From Diaporthe sp. PMI_573 (taxonomy: Eukaryota > Ascomycota > Sordariomycetes > Diaporthales > Diaporthaceae), in contig JAJTUP010000015.1 in NCBI GenBank assembly GCA_021399435.1, forward strand, positions 496,001 through 560,000: a stretch of 64,000 nucleotides of DNA, written 5' to 3'. The notes beneath the pieces were generated by a model. The model did not search any database. It had not been told where the DNA came from and saw only the letters and a program-made list of their open reading frames with translations. This document shows positions 11,492-21,797 of the stretch, piece after piece. The first letter of the stretch is position 1. Every line of letters starts with the position of its first letter. A program made the translations under genes and the position numbers.

Positions 11492-14400
11492 CTAGCCGGA
11501 GCTCTCATCCATGGGGCTACTGTGGCTACTAGACATAGAGCTCATCCGAGATGCGGCAACCGCCTGTCTCGACTTCCTTGGGCCAACCCTCAGTTGCTCG
11601 AACACATTTTCCCAGCGGTCCACGTAAATGTGTTCATACTGACGGCCCTCGGTTACGAGTTCCGCGTACCATTCCATGGTCGGCCTGAAGGTGAAGCCCA
11701 TAGAGGTGACTTTGCCGTTACGCAACCGCGCCAGGCGCGTCTGTTCGAAGAGGTCGTTGGTGCACCTGGAGGAGCGTGGCGGCCCAATCACTGCGGAGCC
11801 ACGCGGTGGGTGGAATATGATCCGGGTGTCTTCATTGCCGTCGTTGCAGTCTTGGTCGTCATTACCGTCTCGACTGGCGGCGTCTATGTTGGCCAACGCC
11901 GCCCTTGGCCCCGCCACAGCCTCGCCAAGGGAAACCTCTCGCCACCCGTTTTGCCGCATGAAGCCGTCTGAAGAGGGCACCTTCCACTTAAGTTGTGTCA
12001 TGTCGGACAGGGGCTCGAGGAACTCTGCCGTCATATCTGCCGGTAGCGTAGAGCGAAGCTGCTGCTGATGAGTTCGGAAGCCACCCAACCATACTCTGTC
12101 CACCCTGGAGCCTGGGTTCTTCTCTACCCCATGCGCCTGGACAAATTTGATTACTTCTCTCTGCATCCAATTCAAATCGGACAGTTGCAGCGCGTGGTTG
12201 TTCTCAAGCTCGTTCCCTGCACGGACATCCCAGAAGATGAGCTCCATTTTGCCGTGCCTGTACCTATCCCGTTTGAGATGAGGCTCCCACGGGCGGTATA
12301 TCACGAGCCACGGGTGTCGTTTGGGCTTGATGCCCCTTGGGAACTTGCTGGGGTCCCAATCTTCTTGGATTGTATAGAACAAAGCAATGTACGTACTGAA
12401 AGACTGGTGTGTGTCGCCAAGCCAAGGATAGGGCCAGGCCAACCATTGCTTGAGCGTCGTAAATTCCATCGTGGGATCGCCGAAGTGGTCTGCCATGTCG
12501 TAGTCGAGCCAGGACACTGGAAATCCGTAGATTCTGACCTGGCCAACCCTGTCTATCTGACGTAGGAAATATCGAAAGCTGCGGTCGTTGTTTGCGAATT
12601 TCTGGCTCTGAAAAGACAAAGTTTGCACCCGCGAGATCTGTACGCCATCATTACTAGTAGGTGCACCTTCTGCTAGATCATTGTCCTTCTTCAACACAAG
12701 GCGCAGGGCTTCATCCGGGTCGTTGACGACAGATTGATCGTAACTGGGGGGAGAAACGGAACGGAACGCCCTCGAAAGTAGTCCATTCACGGTTTGTCTC
12801 GTCTGTTTGGCCGCCGGGCCGGAACCAAGGACATAGAACTTGCGGTACTGGTCGACTTTATCCAAAGACCACCAGCCAAACCAATTGACAAGGCTCTGCT
12901 CATCATTCGGATCGATGCACCTTTCAGCGAAAACGACGTGATTCTCCGCGGAAAAAAACCCGTTCCTTTCCATGCTGACAGATAGCCACTCTTCGGCCGC
13001 CGCCCAAGCCTTTGCTCTCGCAATCAGGTCCTGGTCGCTCAAACCAAGAGCATTTCTCTCATCAGCGGCTTCCAATTCACTCATGTATGTTCCTTGTTGT
13101 TGTTGTTTCAACCATGCTTGCCGTCGATTTGTCTCGCTCGCAAGATCTCGGAGGTAATCGACAATGTTGAACGCAGTCACGAGCTTGTTGGAGGAATACA
13201 TGGTCTGTTTACCAAAGAACCATTCAAACAATTGTAAAGTTTTCTGAGGCTCGCACACGAGGAAGCTTGGCGTGACCAGTATGGCCTTGCCCATTGGGAA
13301 AATCCGTGAGAAGACATTCAGGGCTATTCGACTTGAAGACCGTTCGGAAGACTGCACTTGCTGCAGACCCATGGTCGCAGAGAAGCGCCAGAAATTGTAG
13401 TTGTTGTCAGTCTGCAGGATTTCAGCAACGGATGGAAATCGCCGCACGAAATCGACAGCTGTTTCGTGCATGACAACCACGCCACACTGGCTGTTAGATT
13501 TCTCCAGGAACGCGGCCCAACTGCCAGGGTCGAAACTCGTGTAGATCTTGCAATGTGGGTTGCATATGTACAGCCAACAGCAGATGGATCTGTACCACTC
13601 GACCGCAGTATCCGGGAACACGAGGAAGAAATGATGTTCCTTCTTCTCGCGGGGCCCTGCAATGAGCTTTCCGTACCGCATTCCAAGGAGACTGTGAAAA
13701 ACAGCCTTCTGCCCCTTTCCAACAGCAGCTTGCACCAGTTGATCTGGCGTAGCCGAGGGTGGCCTCATCAATCGGGAAATGTTGTGCGATGACCTGAAGA
13801 TAAAGTGCCTCAGAGCCACCTCCGGGGCATTCGGCGATTCTATGCCGAGAGCGCTTGTCTGGAATCCGTCGCATCTTGTTGGGTATATTACGAGACTATA
13901 ATGCTCATGCGATGTGAAAAGTCCAGAGTGGCTGACCCTCAGATGCTCAGCGAGGACCTCTACACTCTCGCCGTTTACGGACGTTATCTTCCCATGGCAG
14001 AGGATGTCATGCGCTTGGCGATCCTGCCCTCGCAATTGGCTCAGCTGAGCAATGATTGACTCGGCAAGAACAGTGTGCCTAAACCGAAGGCAGTCTGCGC
14101 CGTAAAACTCTCGCAACCATTCCTGGCCAGTTTCGCGGGAACTCTCCTTTGGTATGTCATGGAAGGCGACGTCGAGTGACTGGCTCTCCGTAGCCAAGAG
14201 GATTTTCTTTCCAACATTCTGCACAATTCTCGAGTGATAAGTGGCGAGTGACACTTTCATCTTCGGTTCATGCGGTGGCGATGGGACCGCGGGCGGGGGA
14301 GGTGGTGAGCGTATTCTGCTTGTTGGTCTCGGAAGCTCCTCGAGACCTGCCGGCTCGCTCACGAAGGGATCACCGTCCTCCCCAGTAAAACGGACAGTCT

Positions 14401-15778
14401 TAGCTCTCTTCTTGGAGCGGTCGGGACCGAGGTCGAGACCGAGGTCGAGGGAGCTCCTCTTCAGCACGGATTTCGGCTCGCTCGCCGATGTGCTACTTCG
14501 ACGAGGACCCGCCGATCCGACCTCGTCAGTCAGATCGACAGTCGTACCGTCAGGATCGCCATCGCCGTTCACAGAATGTTCCGTATTCTGTGTCGATGTG
14601 CGTCTAGGAGGCGGAACTTGGTTAATGTTGAACAACTGGTCTGCTACTTTGCTGACGTCCGGTGCCTGATCGTCGTGATCTCTGGATCTCAATTCTGCCT
14701 TGCGCCGGAAACTATGCTTCGTGAAGAACTTCGGGCCTTTGCTGGTATCGACCATTGCACTTGCGAGGTTCTGCCTTGCCTGTCGTTTCTTCCCGTCGAT
14801 GAATATGTTGGTTGCAGCGATTGGCGGTTTCCCACTCTTCTTGGCAGTCAGACCCTTCTTCGCAAGAGTGGAAGTGCTGGAGGGAGAAGGCTTGTCTGAA
14901 GCATTACCAGACGAGCCCGCGCGAATTGGAACGGATTTGGTTTGCGCGGTTCCAGTACTAGCTCTACGAGCGGAGCCTTGGTAACCTGTGGTAGGTTGCT
15001 GCTCGCGCTGTTGATTCGAGGCGCTTGAGTTGGACGTACCCTTTGGCAGGAATGGTGAGGTGCCGGTTGGGGTTGTGGCTGATGGTCTCTGGCGCGACAG
15101 ACTTTTGTCATTGCCTGCACCTGGCTTTGATCCAGTTGCTGATAGGTCGACTGAGAAGATTCTGTTTGGACGAGTGGAGGCCCGGGTCTTTGGATGAGAT
15201 GAAGATTTCCTTGATTGCACAATGTTTTCCGCCTTGTGATCGATTGTGCTATCCTCCTGAGCCTCTTCAGAATCGGAATCGGAAGCAAAGGCTGGAGCAG
15301 AATTGATGTATGAGTCGCTGTTTGCCCCGTTACTGAGTTCAGTGTCATCCTCAGTATCTGGGTAGAAGTTTCCCCGAAAGAAGAATTTGGTTTCTTGCAG
15401 GCCTAGCCTCCTGCGCTTTGCATTTCTTCGTCGGTGCAGTTCGCGCCGCCCCTCGAGGACCCTGTTGAACTCCTCTTCATATCTCCGCTCGAATGCCTCA
15501 GCCACACAAGGGTCCTGCCAAGTCTTTTTCTCTTCCCATGATTCTTTCAAGATTTCTGAGATTCCAGACTCGGGCTCCCAGGTGCATTCATCAAGTGGAA
15601 AGTTGGACCACTCCACGAGATACTTCAGAACACCATCTGCAGGGTCGACACGCTCGGAGCGAATGTCCTCGACAACAAACTCTGTGTCAGGATCATACAC
15701 GAGGTCATCATCAGATGTCAGTGAGATACTGTCTGAATCATCGTCCGCCAGCTCGGAGACGTGTGAGCGTTGAGGCAT
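11492..15778 (-). CDS. Large chromodomain protein, function unassigned
   Basis: One uninterrupted exon of 1428 residues. After an acidic start (MPQRSHVSELADDDSDSISL) a chromodomain spans about residues 30-90: FVVEDIRSERVD, LKYLVEWSNFPLDECTWEP. Its aromatic cage positions are present (Y/W/W), so methyl-lysine binding is plausible. A long disordered part (about 110-540) follows, with a conserved-looking NIFIDGKKRQARQNLASAM and a basic KKRAKTVRF segment. The C-terminal half (about 550-1400) appears globular, with FYGADCLRFRHTVLAESI, FLVFPDTAVEWYRSICCWLY, YFLRQIDRVGQVRIYGFPVS and MEWYAELVTEGRQYEHIYVD. I do not recognise a named domain there. A chromatin reader in a silencing complex (for example a CDP-2-like protein, which partners HDA-1 in Neurospora) is possible but unproven. 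The product is probably nuclear. Confidence 0.75.
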   Translation of the reverse strand: MPQRSHVSELADDDSDSISLTSDDDLVYDPDTEFVVEDIRSERVDPADGVLKYLVEWSNFPLDECTWEPESGISEILKESWEEKKTWQDPCVAEAFERRYEEEFNRVLEGRRELHRRRNAKRRRLGLQETKFFFRGNFYPDTEDDTELSNGANSDSYINSAPAFASDSDSEEAQEDSTIDHKAENIVQSRKSSSHPKTRASTRPNRIFSVDLSATGSKPGAGNDKSLSRQRPSATTPTGTSPFLPKGTSNSSASNQQREQQPTTGYQGSARRASTGTAQTKSVPIRAGSSGNASDKPSPSSTSTLAKKGLTAKKSGKPPIAATNIFIDGKKRQARQNLASAMVDTSKGPKFFTKHSFRRKAELRSRDHDDQAPDVSKVADQLFNINQVPPPRRTSTQNTEHSVNGDGDPDGTTVDLTDEVGSAGPRRSSTSASEPKSVLKRSSLDLGLDLGPDRSKKRAKTVRFTGEDGDPFVSEPAGLEELPRPTSRIRSPPPPPAVPSPPHEPKMKVSLATYHSRIVQNVGKKILLATESQSLDVAFHDIPKESSRETGQEWLREFYGADCLRFRHTVLAESIIAQLSQLRGQDRQAHDILCHGKITSVNGESVEVLAEHLRVSHSGLFTSHEHYSLVIYPTRCDGFQTSALGIESPNAPEVALRHFIFRSSHNISRLMRPPSATPDQLVQAAVGKGQKAVFHSLLGMRYGKLIAGPREKKEHHFFLVFPDTAVEWYRSICCWLYICNPHCKIYTSFDPGSWAAFLEKSNSQCGVVVMHETAVDFVRRFPSVAEILQTDNNYNFWRFSATMGLQQVQSSERSSSRIALNVFSRIFPMGKAILVTPSFLVCEPQKTLQLFEWFFGKQTMYSSNKLVTAFNIVDYLRDLASETNRRQAWLKQQQQGTYMSELEAADERNALGLSDQDLIARAKAWAAAEEWLSVSMERNGFFSAENHVVFAERCIDPNDEQSLVNWFGWWSLDKVDQYRKFYVLGSGPAAKQTRQTVNGLLSRAFRSVSPPSYDQSVVNDPDEALRLVLKKDNDLAEGAPTSNDGVQISRVQTLSFQSQKFANNDRSFRYFLRQIDRVGQVRIYGFPVSWLDYDMADHFGDPTMEFTTLKQWLAWPYPWLGDTHQSFSTYIALFYTIQEDWDPSKFPRGIKPKRHPWLVIYRPWEPHLKRDRYRHGKMELIFWDVRAGNELENNHALQLSDLNWMQREVIKFVQAHGVEKNPGSRVDRVWLGGFRTHQQQLRSTLPADMTAEFLEPLSDMTQLKWKVPSSDGFMRQNGWREVSLGEAVAGPRAALANIDAASRDGNDDQDCNDGNEDTRIIFHPPRGSAVIGPPRSSRCTNDLFEQTRLARLRNGKVTSMGFTFRPTMEWYAELVTEGRQYEHIYVDRWENVFEQLRVGPRKSRQAVAASRMSSMSSSHSSPMDESSG

Positions 15779-17907
15779 GTTGCCGTATTTGTCTGACGAG
15801 AGACCCCGCCCAGCCAGGCATAGACGGTCGAATCCAGCTTGAAGTACGTTGGTCTTTAGTCAAATTCTTCAAAGTCAGTGTGACGAAAGCACGGGCGGGG
15901 AGTTCAGGCTTACATGCCCAAGTTGCTCAGTGTGAGGTTATCAGACTACAAGTCTGACCGAGCAAGACATCCCCCCCGAACTCAGGGCCCCTACAACAAC
16001 AACCCCAAGGATCAACCGGGGAGCGGACCTCACCTTCTACACAGAGGTTGAATGAGATCAAGTATTGTGCACCAGGATCCGAGATCCGAGACACGGGGCC
16101 AGGGACAAGCTCGAGATTGACTGAGAGACTGGTTTCTTATGCCAACACGCTTGTGTGCGATTTGGGAGAATTGGTCCCAGTGTTGAGAGCGGGGTGGAGA
16201 CTGCAAAAAAACCCATTCGGTTGATGGCGATGCCAAAAAGCCGATGAAAGAACTACGCGCCGCCAGAATAGGTCCCTTTGTCAAACTTGCAGAGGCCGGG
16301 TGGTAGCCGCATGGAAAAGCTGCTGGGTTTGGGTGCCGGTGGCGCAGGGATATAGATGTTCAGTCAGGGCAGTCGCGACCTCTCATTTTTGATTTGGTAT
16401 CTATCAGGTAGTACTGTACTAGGTAGGTGCCTACCTAGGCAGGCAGGTAGATAGGTAGATACATCTTGGAATGCAAACCTGGAACAGATGGCAAGCACTG
16501 CCGAAACGGCGTATAATATAACAAGAGAAAAAGAAAATCAAAACAAAACAATCAAGAGGCAAAACACATCTTTCTAGGGGTTTCCAACAGGCGGCAGAGA
16601 GTATTTCAGCCAGACTGCTCAGCCCAACTGCAGAACACCCACCCACTCAGGCTGTCAGGCGTGCACTAGAGCTCGCAGCGGAACCGAGGTTCACCTTACC
16701 CAGCATACGACCAGGATGAGCTACCCTGGAAGCCGTTCTCTCTCAGTCTATCGTGGGTGGACTATCTGCTGCATGCTTACCTACCTGGGACACGCTCGTA
16801 GCGGTGCACAGCAGTAGAGATAGATGATGATAAGAGGCCACCAGAGAGCAGTCGACGCCGTCATCGAGCCCCCATGGTTGGAGTGGACTGGGCTCTCGGT
16901 CGGATTCACTCAGCCACGCGGTGGGCGATAAACATAGAGTCAAAGCTTCCTTCGAGTGAACTAGGTACCAACCTGGGCACCTAGGTAGGCAGGCAGCCAG
17001 CATTGCTGATGGCCACGCGACCTCTGGGGTCTCCGCCTCGGCCACAGGTGCGTTTCAACTGTCAGACCAGGGCCTCGAGGCCAAACTCTGCTGTTGTCAG
17101 AAACCACTTGACAAGAAGGGCGGTTGATCACCAGGAGCACTTGTCAAACAGCAGGGTGTGGCGTTGCAGCCAGTGGCTGGGGTACATCCGAGGCGAGGTG
17201 TGGTCTGCTCAGATCTCATGGAAAATGAGGGGCGAGTACATCTACCTAGGGTTCCCAGGTACCTGGCCCGGCTGCTGAAGGCGCGATGGTGAAACATTTG
17301 CAGCATGCGGTTGGGCGACTTCCCGAGTCACACAAGGGGGGTATGGAGGCACCGCAGATGGGTAGTATTGGTGGCTTTGACTCCGGATGCCCTTGCAATC
17401 ATTGAGGACGGGCCTGCCTCCCTCCTCTTGTCTGGGGAACGGTCGGTGATAGCGACACATACAGTCATCCTCAACCACCTACCGTACCTACCTACCTAGG
17501 TATGCTCATGCCCTGCACACCGTCGAGGACCCTTGAACAGACCCCTAAGCTAAGCAGACCCGGCAGCCTATGTACGGGGACGACCAGCATTGTGGCCCCC
17601 GCTTGACTGTACCGAGCCCCTTTCCAGCCAGCCTGCGGCTCAATTTTTAGTGTGGATGACCGCTGGGTACCTCTCCCAACCCAAACCGTCCCTGTCTCTG
17701 TCAACCCGCTGCCTTGCATCTACACCTCCTTTTCCCGTCGCTTGCTGGCATCACTTGAACCAAACACAACTGCGACTATCCGGCCCTGGCCATTGACGCA
17801 TCACTCGACCCAACGCCCGCGCAACTATCGCCCACCACATACCGCCCCAACACTGCTGCTCGAGACGCATCCGCCTCTGAACTACGTCAGCCGAGCTTGT
17901 CGCAACC
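15779..17907. other. 2.1-kb divergent intergenic region with CCTAGG-type motifs
   Basis: Lies between the chromodomain gene and the Rab GTPase. It contains at least five clusters of TACCTAGGTA-like motifs (listed separately). The last part, 17690-17907, is a pyrimidine- and CA-rich leader expected upstream of the Rab gene. No protein or RNA gene seen. Confidence 0.55.
16405..16465. repeat. Cluster of TACCTAGGTA / AGGTAGGT motifs
   Basis: Contains ctaggtaggtgcctacctag and gcaggcaggtagataggtag, mutually complementary blocks that could pair. Further copies lie at 16777-16790, 16961-16996, 17241-17268, 17477-17504, 21163-21186 and 32938-32968, always in intergenic DNA. Confidence 0.7.
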
Positions 17908-18854
17908 ATGGCCAACGACGAGTACGATGTTAGTCCTCCACCTCCACCGCTCGTCCTCTTCTCTGTCCTGAATGTTGCGCTGACCTCGGATCTCCCTGCA
18001 GTTTCTTTTCAAGGGTAACGCTCACCTACCAGCATTCGCTCCTCCGGCGGCCTCTCCTCGCGATGCAAGCTAACACCGCCTTCTCGCAGTTGTTCTGATC
18101 GGAGACTCTGGCGTCGGAAAGTCCAACCTGCTCAGTCGTTTCACTCGGAATGAGTTCAACATAGACTCCAAGTCCACCATCGGCGTCGAGTTTGCCACCC
18201 GCTCCATCCAGGTCGACTCCAAGACCATCAAGGCACAGATCTGGGATACCGCCGGCCAGGAACGGTACCGCGCCATCACATCTGCGTACTACCGCGGTGC
18301 CGTCGGCGCCCTGCTCGTCTACGATATTAGCAAGCACCAGACATACGAGAACGTGACGCGGTGGCTCAAGGAGCTGCGGGACCACGCCGACGCGAATATT
18401 GTCATCATGTTGGTGGGTAACAAGAGCGATTTGCGCCATCTACGGGCTGTGCCAACAGAGGAGGCCAAGGCGTTTGCGAGTGAGTCTGCCCTCCGCACCG
18501 CCCGACGCGGTTCGAGGAACGAGTGCAGAGAGGTTCAGGCATTGACTATTTGAATAGGCGAGAACCACCTGTCTTTCATCGAGACGTCTGCCCTCGATGC
18601 CAGCAACGTTGAGCTTGCATTCCAGAACATCTTGACCGGTACGTGACCCCGCTGCTCCCTTGACTCGGCCCGAACCATTGCACCTCCTACCTGGATCATC
18701 GCTGACCGCATGTCTCACAGAGATCTACCGAATCGTATCGAGCAAGGCACTTGACAGCGGCGACGGTGCTCAGGCCACCATCGGGGCAGGAACCAACATC
18801 TCTCTGAGCAAGCCAGCCGACGATGGCTCAAAGCAGGCCGGCAAGTGCTGCTAG
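17908..18854 (+). CDS. Rab11/Ypt31-family GTPase
   Basis: Five exons: 17908-17928, 18002-18014, 18090-18479, 18558-18638 and 18721-18854. They give 212 residues, and all junction phases agree. Exon 2 is only 13 nt. The protein starts [20 protein letters not shown] with P-loop GDSGVGKS (16-23). It carries the effector region [40 protein letters not shown] and [11 protein letters not shown], and it ends GKCC, a double-Cys geranylgeranylation signal. The RabF pattern and the sequence [20 protein letters not shown] place it with Rab11 (Ypt31/Ypt32 of yeast). This GTPase works at the late Golgi and recycling endosome and guides secretory vesicles to the hyphal tip. The length is usual for the family and the gene looks intact. 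Confidence 0.95.
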
Positions 18855-19700
18855 GCCACCAGTCGGGAGGAGCTCTCATGAGACTAGCTCATGGAAACGA
18901 ACTGATGATACATGGCGTCACATATTCTATAGGGAACATGTCGGCACGAGAGAGCCATTACTGTGACGGTGTGATGATGGAATTACGGATCTGCGGTTCT
19001 CAATGGGAGGGTTTTGACGATTTTTTTTAATCAGGGAGTCATGCTACTCGTTTAACTGCTGTTTTCGCTGTGTACCTTTGTGCCTCTTGATGTAACGTGG
19101 GCTATGGGTTCGCCATCGTAGTGTGGCGTTTACCAAGTAGAATGAGAAACACATGTAATGAATATACTGAGACAGCACCGACCCTCCCAGGCCTCTGGCG
19201 CTCGTGTCCTTTGTTGCTGCCGGACTCGAGGGCGGCCCTAGACCACCTGGGCTGCCAGCTAGCAGGCGGTATCCCGAGGACGGCCTCCCCCTCAGCAGGA
19301 TAAGAACGCTGACACGTGGAAAGAGCCAGCAAACGTTGTTCCGCCTTGGTCACGGACACCCCGATGGTTTCGACAATGTTGGGACGATCAGGTCCACGAA
19401 ACATGCCCGTTTGGCTGAGGTGTGTGGCCCACCTCTTCAGCCCACCGCCAAGTTGCGACATCGAAGTTGCCCGCCATGGTGGGTCCGGACAGGAGGTCAC
19501 CCCGCGCTAGAACGGGCACCTCGACAAAGCCTGGTTCCGGCTCTGGCCAGGCCATCCCTGCTTATCGATAAGCGCCTGCCAGAAATTTTGGCTGGCGGCC
19601 AAATCGAAATGCGACCGGGCAGGTTGCTTTCAGTCCTGTCATCGGCATCTCGACTTGAAGTATTTCCCTTTCCAGGCAATCGTTGACCCCCTTCGACACA
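18855..19700. other. Spacer between Rab11 and BRX1
   Basis: Holds the 3' end of the Rab gene and the BRX1 promoter. No additional gene recognised. The palindromic element near 19560 is listed separately. Confidence 0.55.
19553..19590. promoter_or_regulatory. Palindromic GATA-type element upstream of BRX1
   Basis: CATCCCTGCTTATCG (19553-19567) runs into the perfect 14-bp palindrome GCTTATCGATAAGC (19560-19573). CGCCTGCCAG and an RRPE-like GAAATTTT follow. It lies about 130 bp before the BRX1 start. The first 15 bases recur exactly upstream of TSR1/UTP7. Role inferred from position and recurrence only. Confidence 0.5.
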
Positions 19701-20791
19701 ATGGCGACAGTGTACAAGTCGCTTTCCAAAGCCAACGGTTCCAAGGATGACGAATCCTCAAGCCATGGCCCAAGGAAGAATAAGCAGAGAGTCCTGGCAC
19801 TCTCGTCGAGAGGCGTCACATACAGGTGAGACAGATACGCGCCTACACGAGATACGCCGTTGTCAAAGACACACACGTGGACTGACAAAGCGACTTCATG
19901 TTCACAGGCATCGACACCTGCTCAATGATCTCGCAGCCATGATGCCCCACGCGCGGAAAGACGCAAAGTTCGACTCGAAATCCAAGCTCTACCAACTGAA
20001 CGAGCTGGCGGAGCTATACAATTGCAACAATGTCCTATTCTTCGAGGCGCGGAAGGGCCAGGACTTGTACCTGTGGGCGAGCAAAGTGCCCAACGGCCCG
20101 ACCGTCAAGATGCACGTTCAGAACAGTAAGGCCAGCCACACAAGAGGGTGGACGCGGTTTGGACTGGATCGCAGACTGACATGAGGAAACAGTGCACACC
20201 ATGGAGGAGCTACACTTCACAGGAAACTGCCTGAAGGGCTCACGGCCGGTGCTGTCGTTCGACGCCGCGTTCGAGAAGGACCCACACCTCCTTGTGATCA
20301 AGGAACTCTTCACACACATTTTCGGCGTACCCCAAGGCGCGAGGAAGTCGAAGCCCTTCATCGACCACGTCATGGGCTTCACAGTGGCGGATGGCAAGAT
20401 TTGGGTGCGCAACTACCAGATCAACGAGGTGGAAAAGACCGGTGTCGATGGCGAGGACGATGAGGAAGCGGAGAAGGCGTCAAAGAAGAAGGCATTTGGC
20501 GGCCGGAGCAAAGATACCGACATAAAGCTGGTGGAAATCGGTCCTCGTTTTGTCTGCACGCCTATCATCATACAGGAGGGCTCGTTCGGAGGTCCCATCA
20601 TCTACGAGAACAAGCAGTTCGTGTCGCCTAACCAGGTGCGCTCGGAGCTGAGGAGGAAGAAATCCGAGCGCCGAAACATCAGGGCCGAACAAGCCACCGA
20701 GAGTATGGGCAGGAAGGATCAGCTCGGCCTGAGGACGGAAGGGGGGAACAAGAAGTCAGACTCGTTGTCGACCAAAGCCGTCTTTTCCTAG
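19701..20791 (+). CDS. BRX1: Ribosome biogenesis protein BRX1 (Brix domain)
   Basis: Three exons: 19701-19825, 19908-20125 and 20193-20791, giving 313 residues. Intron 1 has a CTGAC branch site and intron 2 a gtaagg donor. The sequence RHLLNDLAAMMPHARKDAKF, KLYQLNELAELYNCNNVLFF and EARKGQDLYLWASKVPNGPT is the start of the Brix (sigma70-like) domain. MEELHFTGNCLKGSRPVLSF, the FGVPQGARKSKPFIDHVMGF block and VEIGPRFVCTPIIIQEGSFG complete it. A Lys-rich insert at about 250 (EEAEKASKKKAFGGRSKD) and a charged tail follow. Yeast Brx1 (291 residues) is a nucleolar factor needed for early 60S assembly and 27S pre-rRNA processing, together with Ebp2. No damage seen. Confidence 0.93.
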
Positions 20792-21797
20792 AGGGAGTGG
20801 GTTCACCTCGGTATCGGCGTTGGCATCTGGAAAATGAAAGGGCGTGTTTGCTATACCCTAATAGAGAGATTCGTACAACGCGCAGCCCAGACTGCTGGCT
20901 TGAAATTGCAGATGCATACGAAACGTGACGTTGAACAGGCAAGCTTCTGGTGCTGAAAGAGCGAGAATGCGGACCCAGTAGACTTTGTTGATACCGAGTT
21001 GCAATGACCTCATACGAAACCAACAACGTCGGACTTCTGGAAAGCATTGTCTTTGTAATTGATATCCACGTCCAAGTTTCCGCGACGTTCGTCTCGTCGG
21101 GGCCCGCGACCTGCATGTGAAAGGGATGGGTCCACACGGCTCGATACGTGCAGACCCGAGGCAGCTAGGTACTCCGTACTAGGTACGAGGTGCTGGCGCA
21201 AGGTTGATAGCGAGGTGCTGCAGCTGCGAGGTGCTGCAGCTGCGAAGTGCTAGGCTGACCGGGTATGTCATCGTGCAGGCCAATGAGAGCCGCCTGGGGT
21301 GCGAACCCTGCTGTTAGCCAACCCAGCATTATGACCTGCCGCTGCTAGAGCTGGGCAAGCCAGGACGACAACAACAACAACGGTACTACCATTTCATCTC
21401 ATCCTATCATTGCCAAACCCAACGCGCATCTCTACGTGCTCTCCACGAGGATGACATCGTGTAAAGCAATGATGTCTAGAGACTTGACCTCCCTGTTTGA
21501 TAGCCCCAACGCTGGGGTCCGTTGCCTGTGAGGCACACCTGGACCGCGTCCTCGGCTAGGGGAGCATCTAGGAATCTGTAGAGTTTCCAAGCTGCTCTTC
21601 GTCGAGGCAAGACTCTGTGGCGCCAGGATTTGGAGAGAGTCTCGTTGAATCACCGGACTGGCTTCAATTTGTCACAAGAATCATACAGAAGCTCCCGCAC
21701 ACTGTAGGTTTCCCCCCATGCGCGTGTGGTGACAATACTAACAAGAGTCGAGAGGTTTTCGTTTCTTTCACGGTCATCATCGACCATCGTTGATACT
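20792..21797. other. Spacer between BRX1 and the F-box gene
   Basis: 1.0 kb without a recognisable gene. It includes a CTAGGTAC-type motif cluster at 21163-21186 and a short tandem repeat at 21211-21251. Confidence 0.55.
21211..21251. repeat. Short tandem repeat, 16-bp unit
   Basis: Two exact copies of CGAGGTGCTGCAGCTG (21211-21226 and 21227-21242), followed by a partial, diverged third copy. The unit includes the palindrome GCAGCTGC. Confidence 0.8.
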
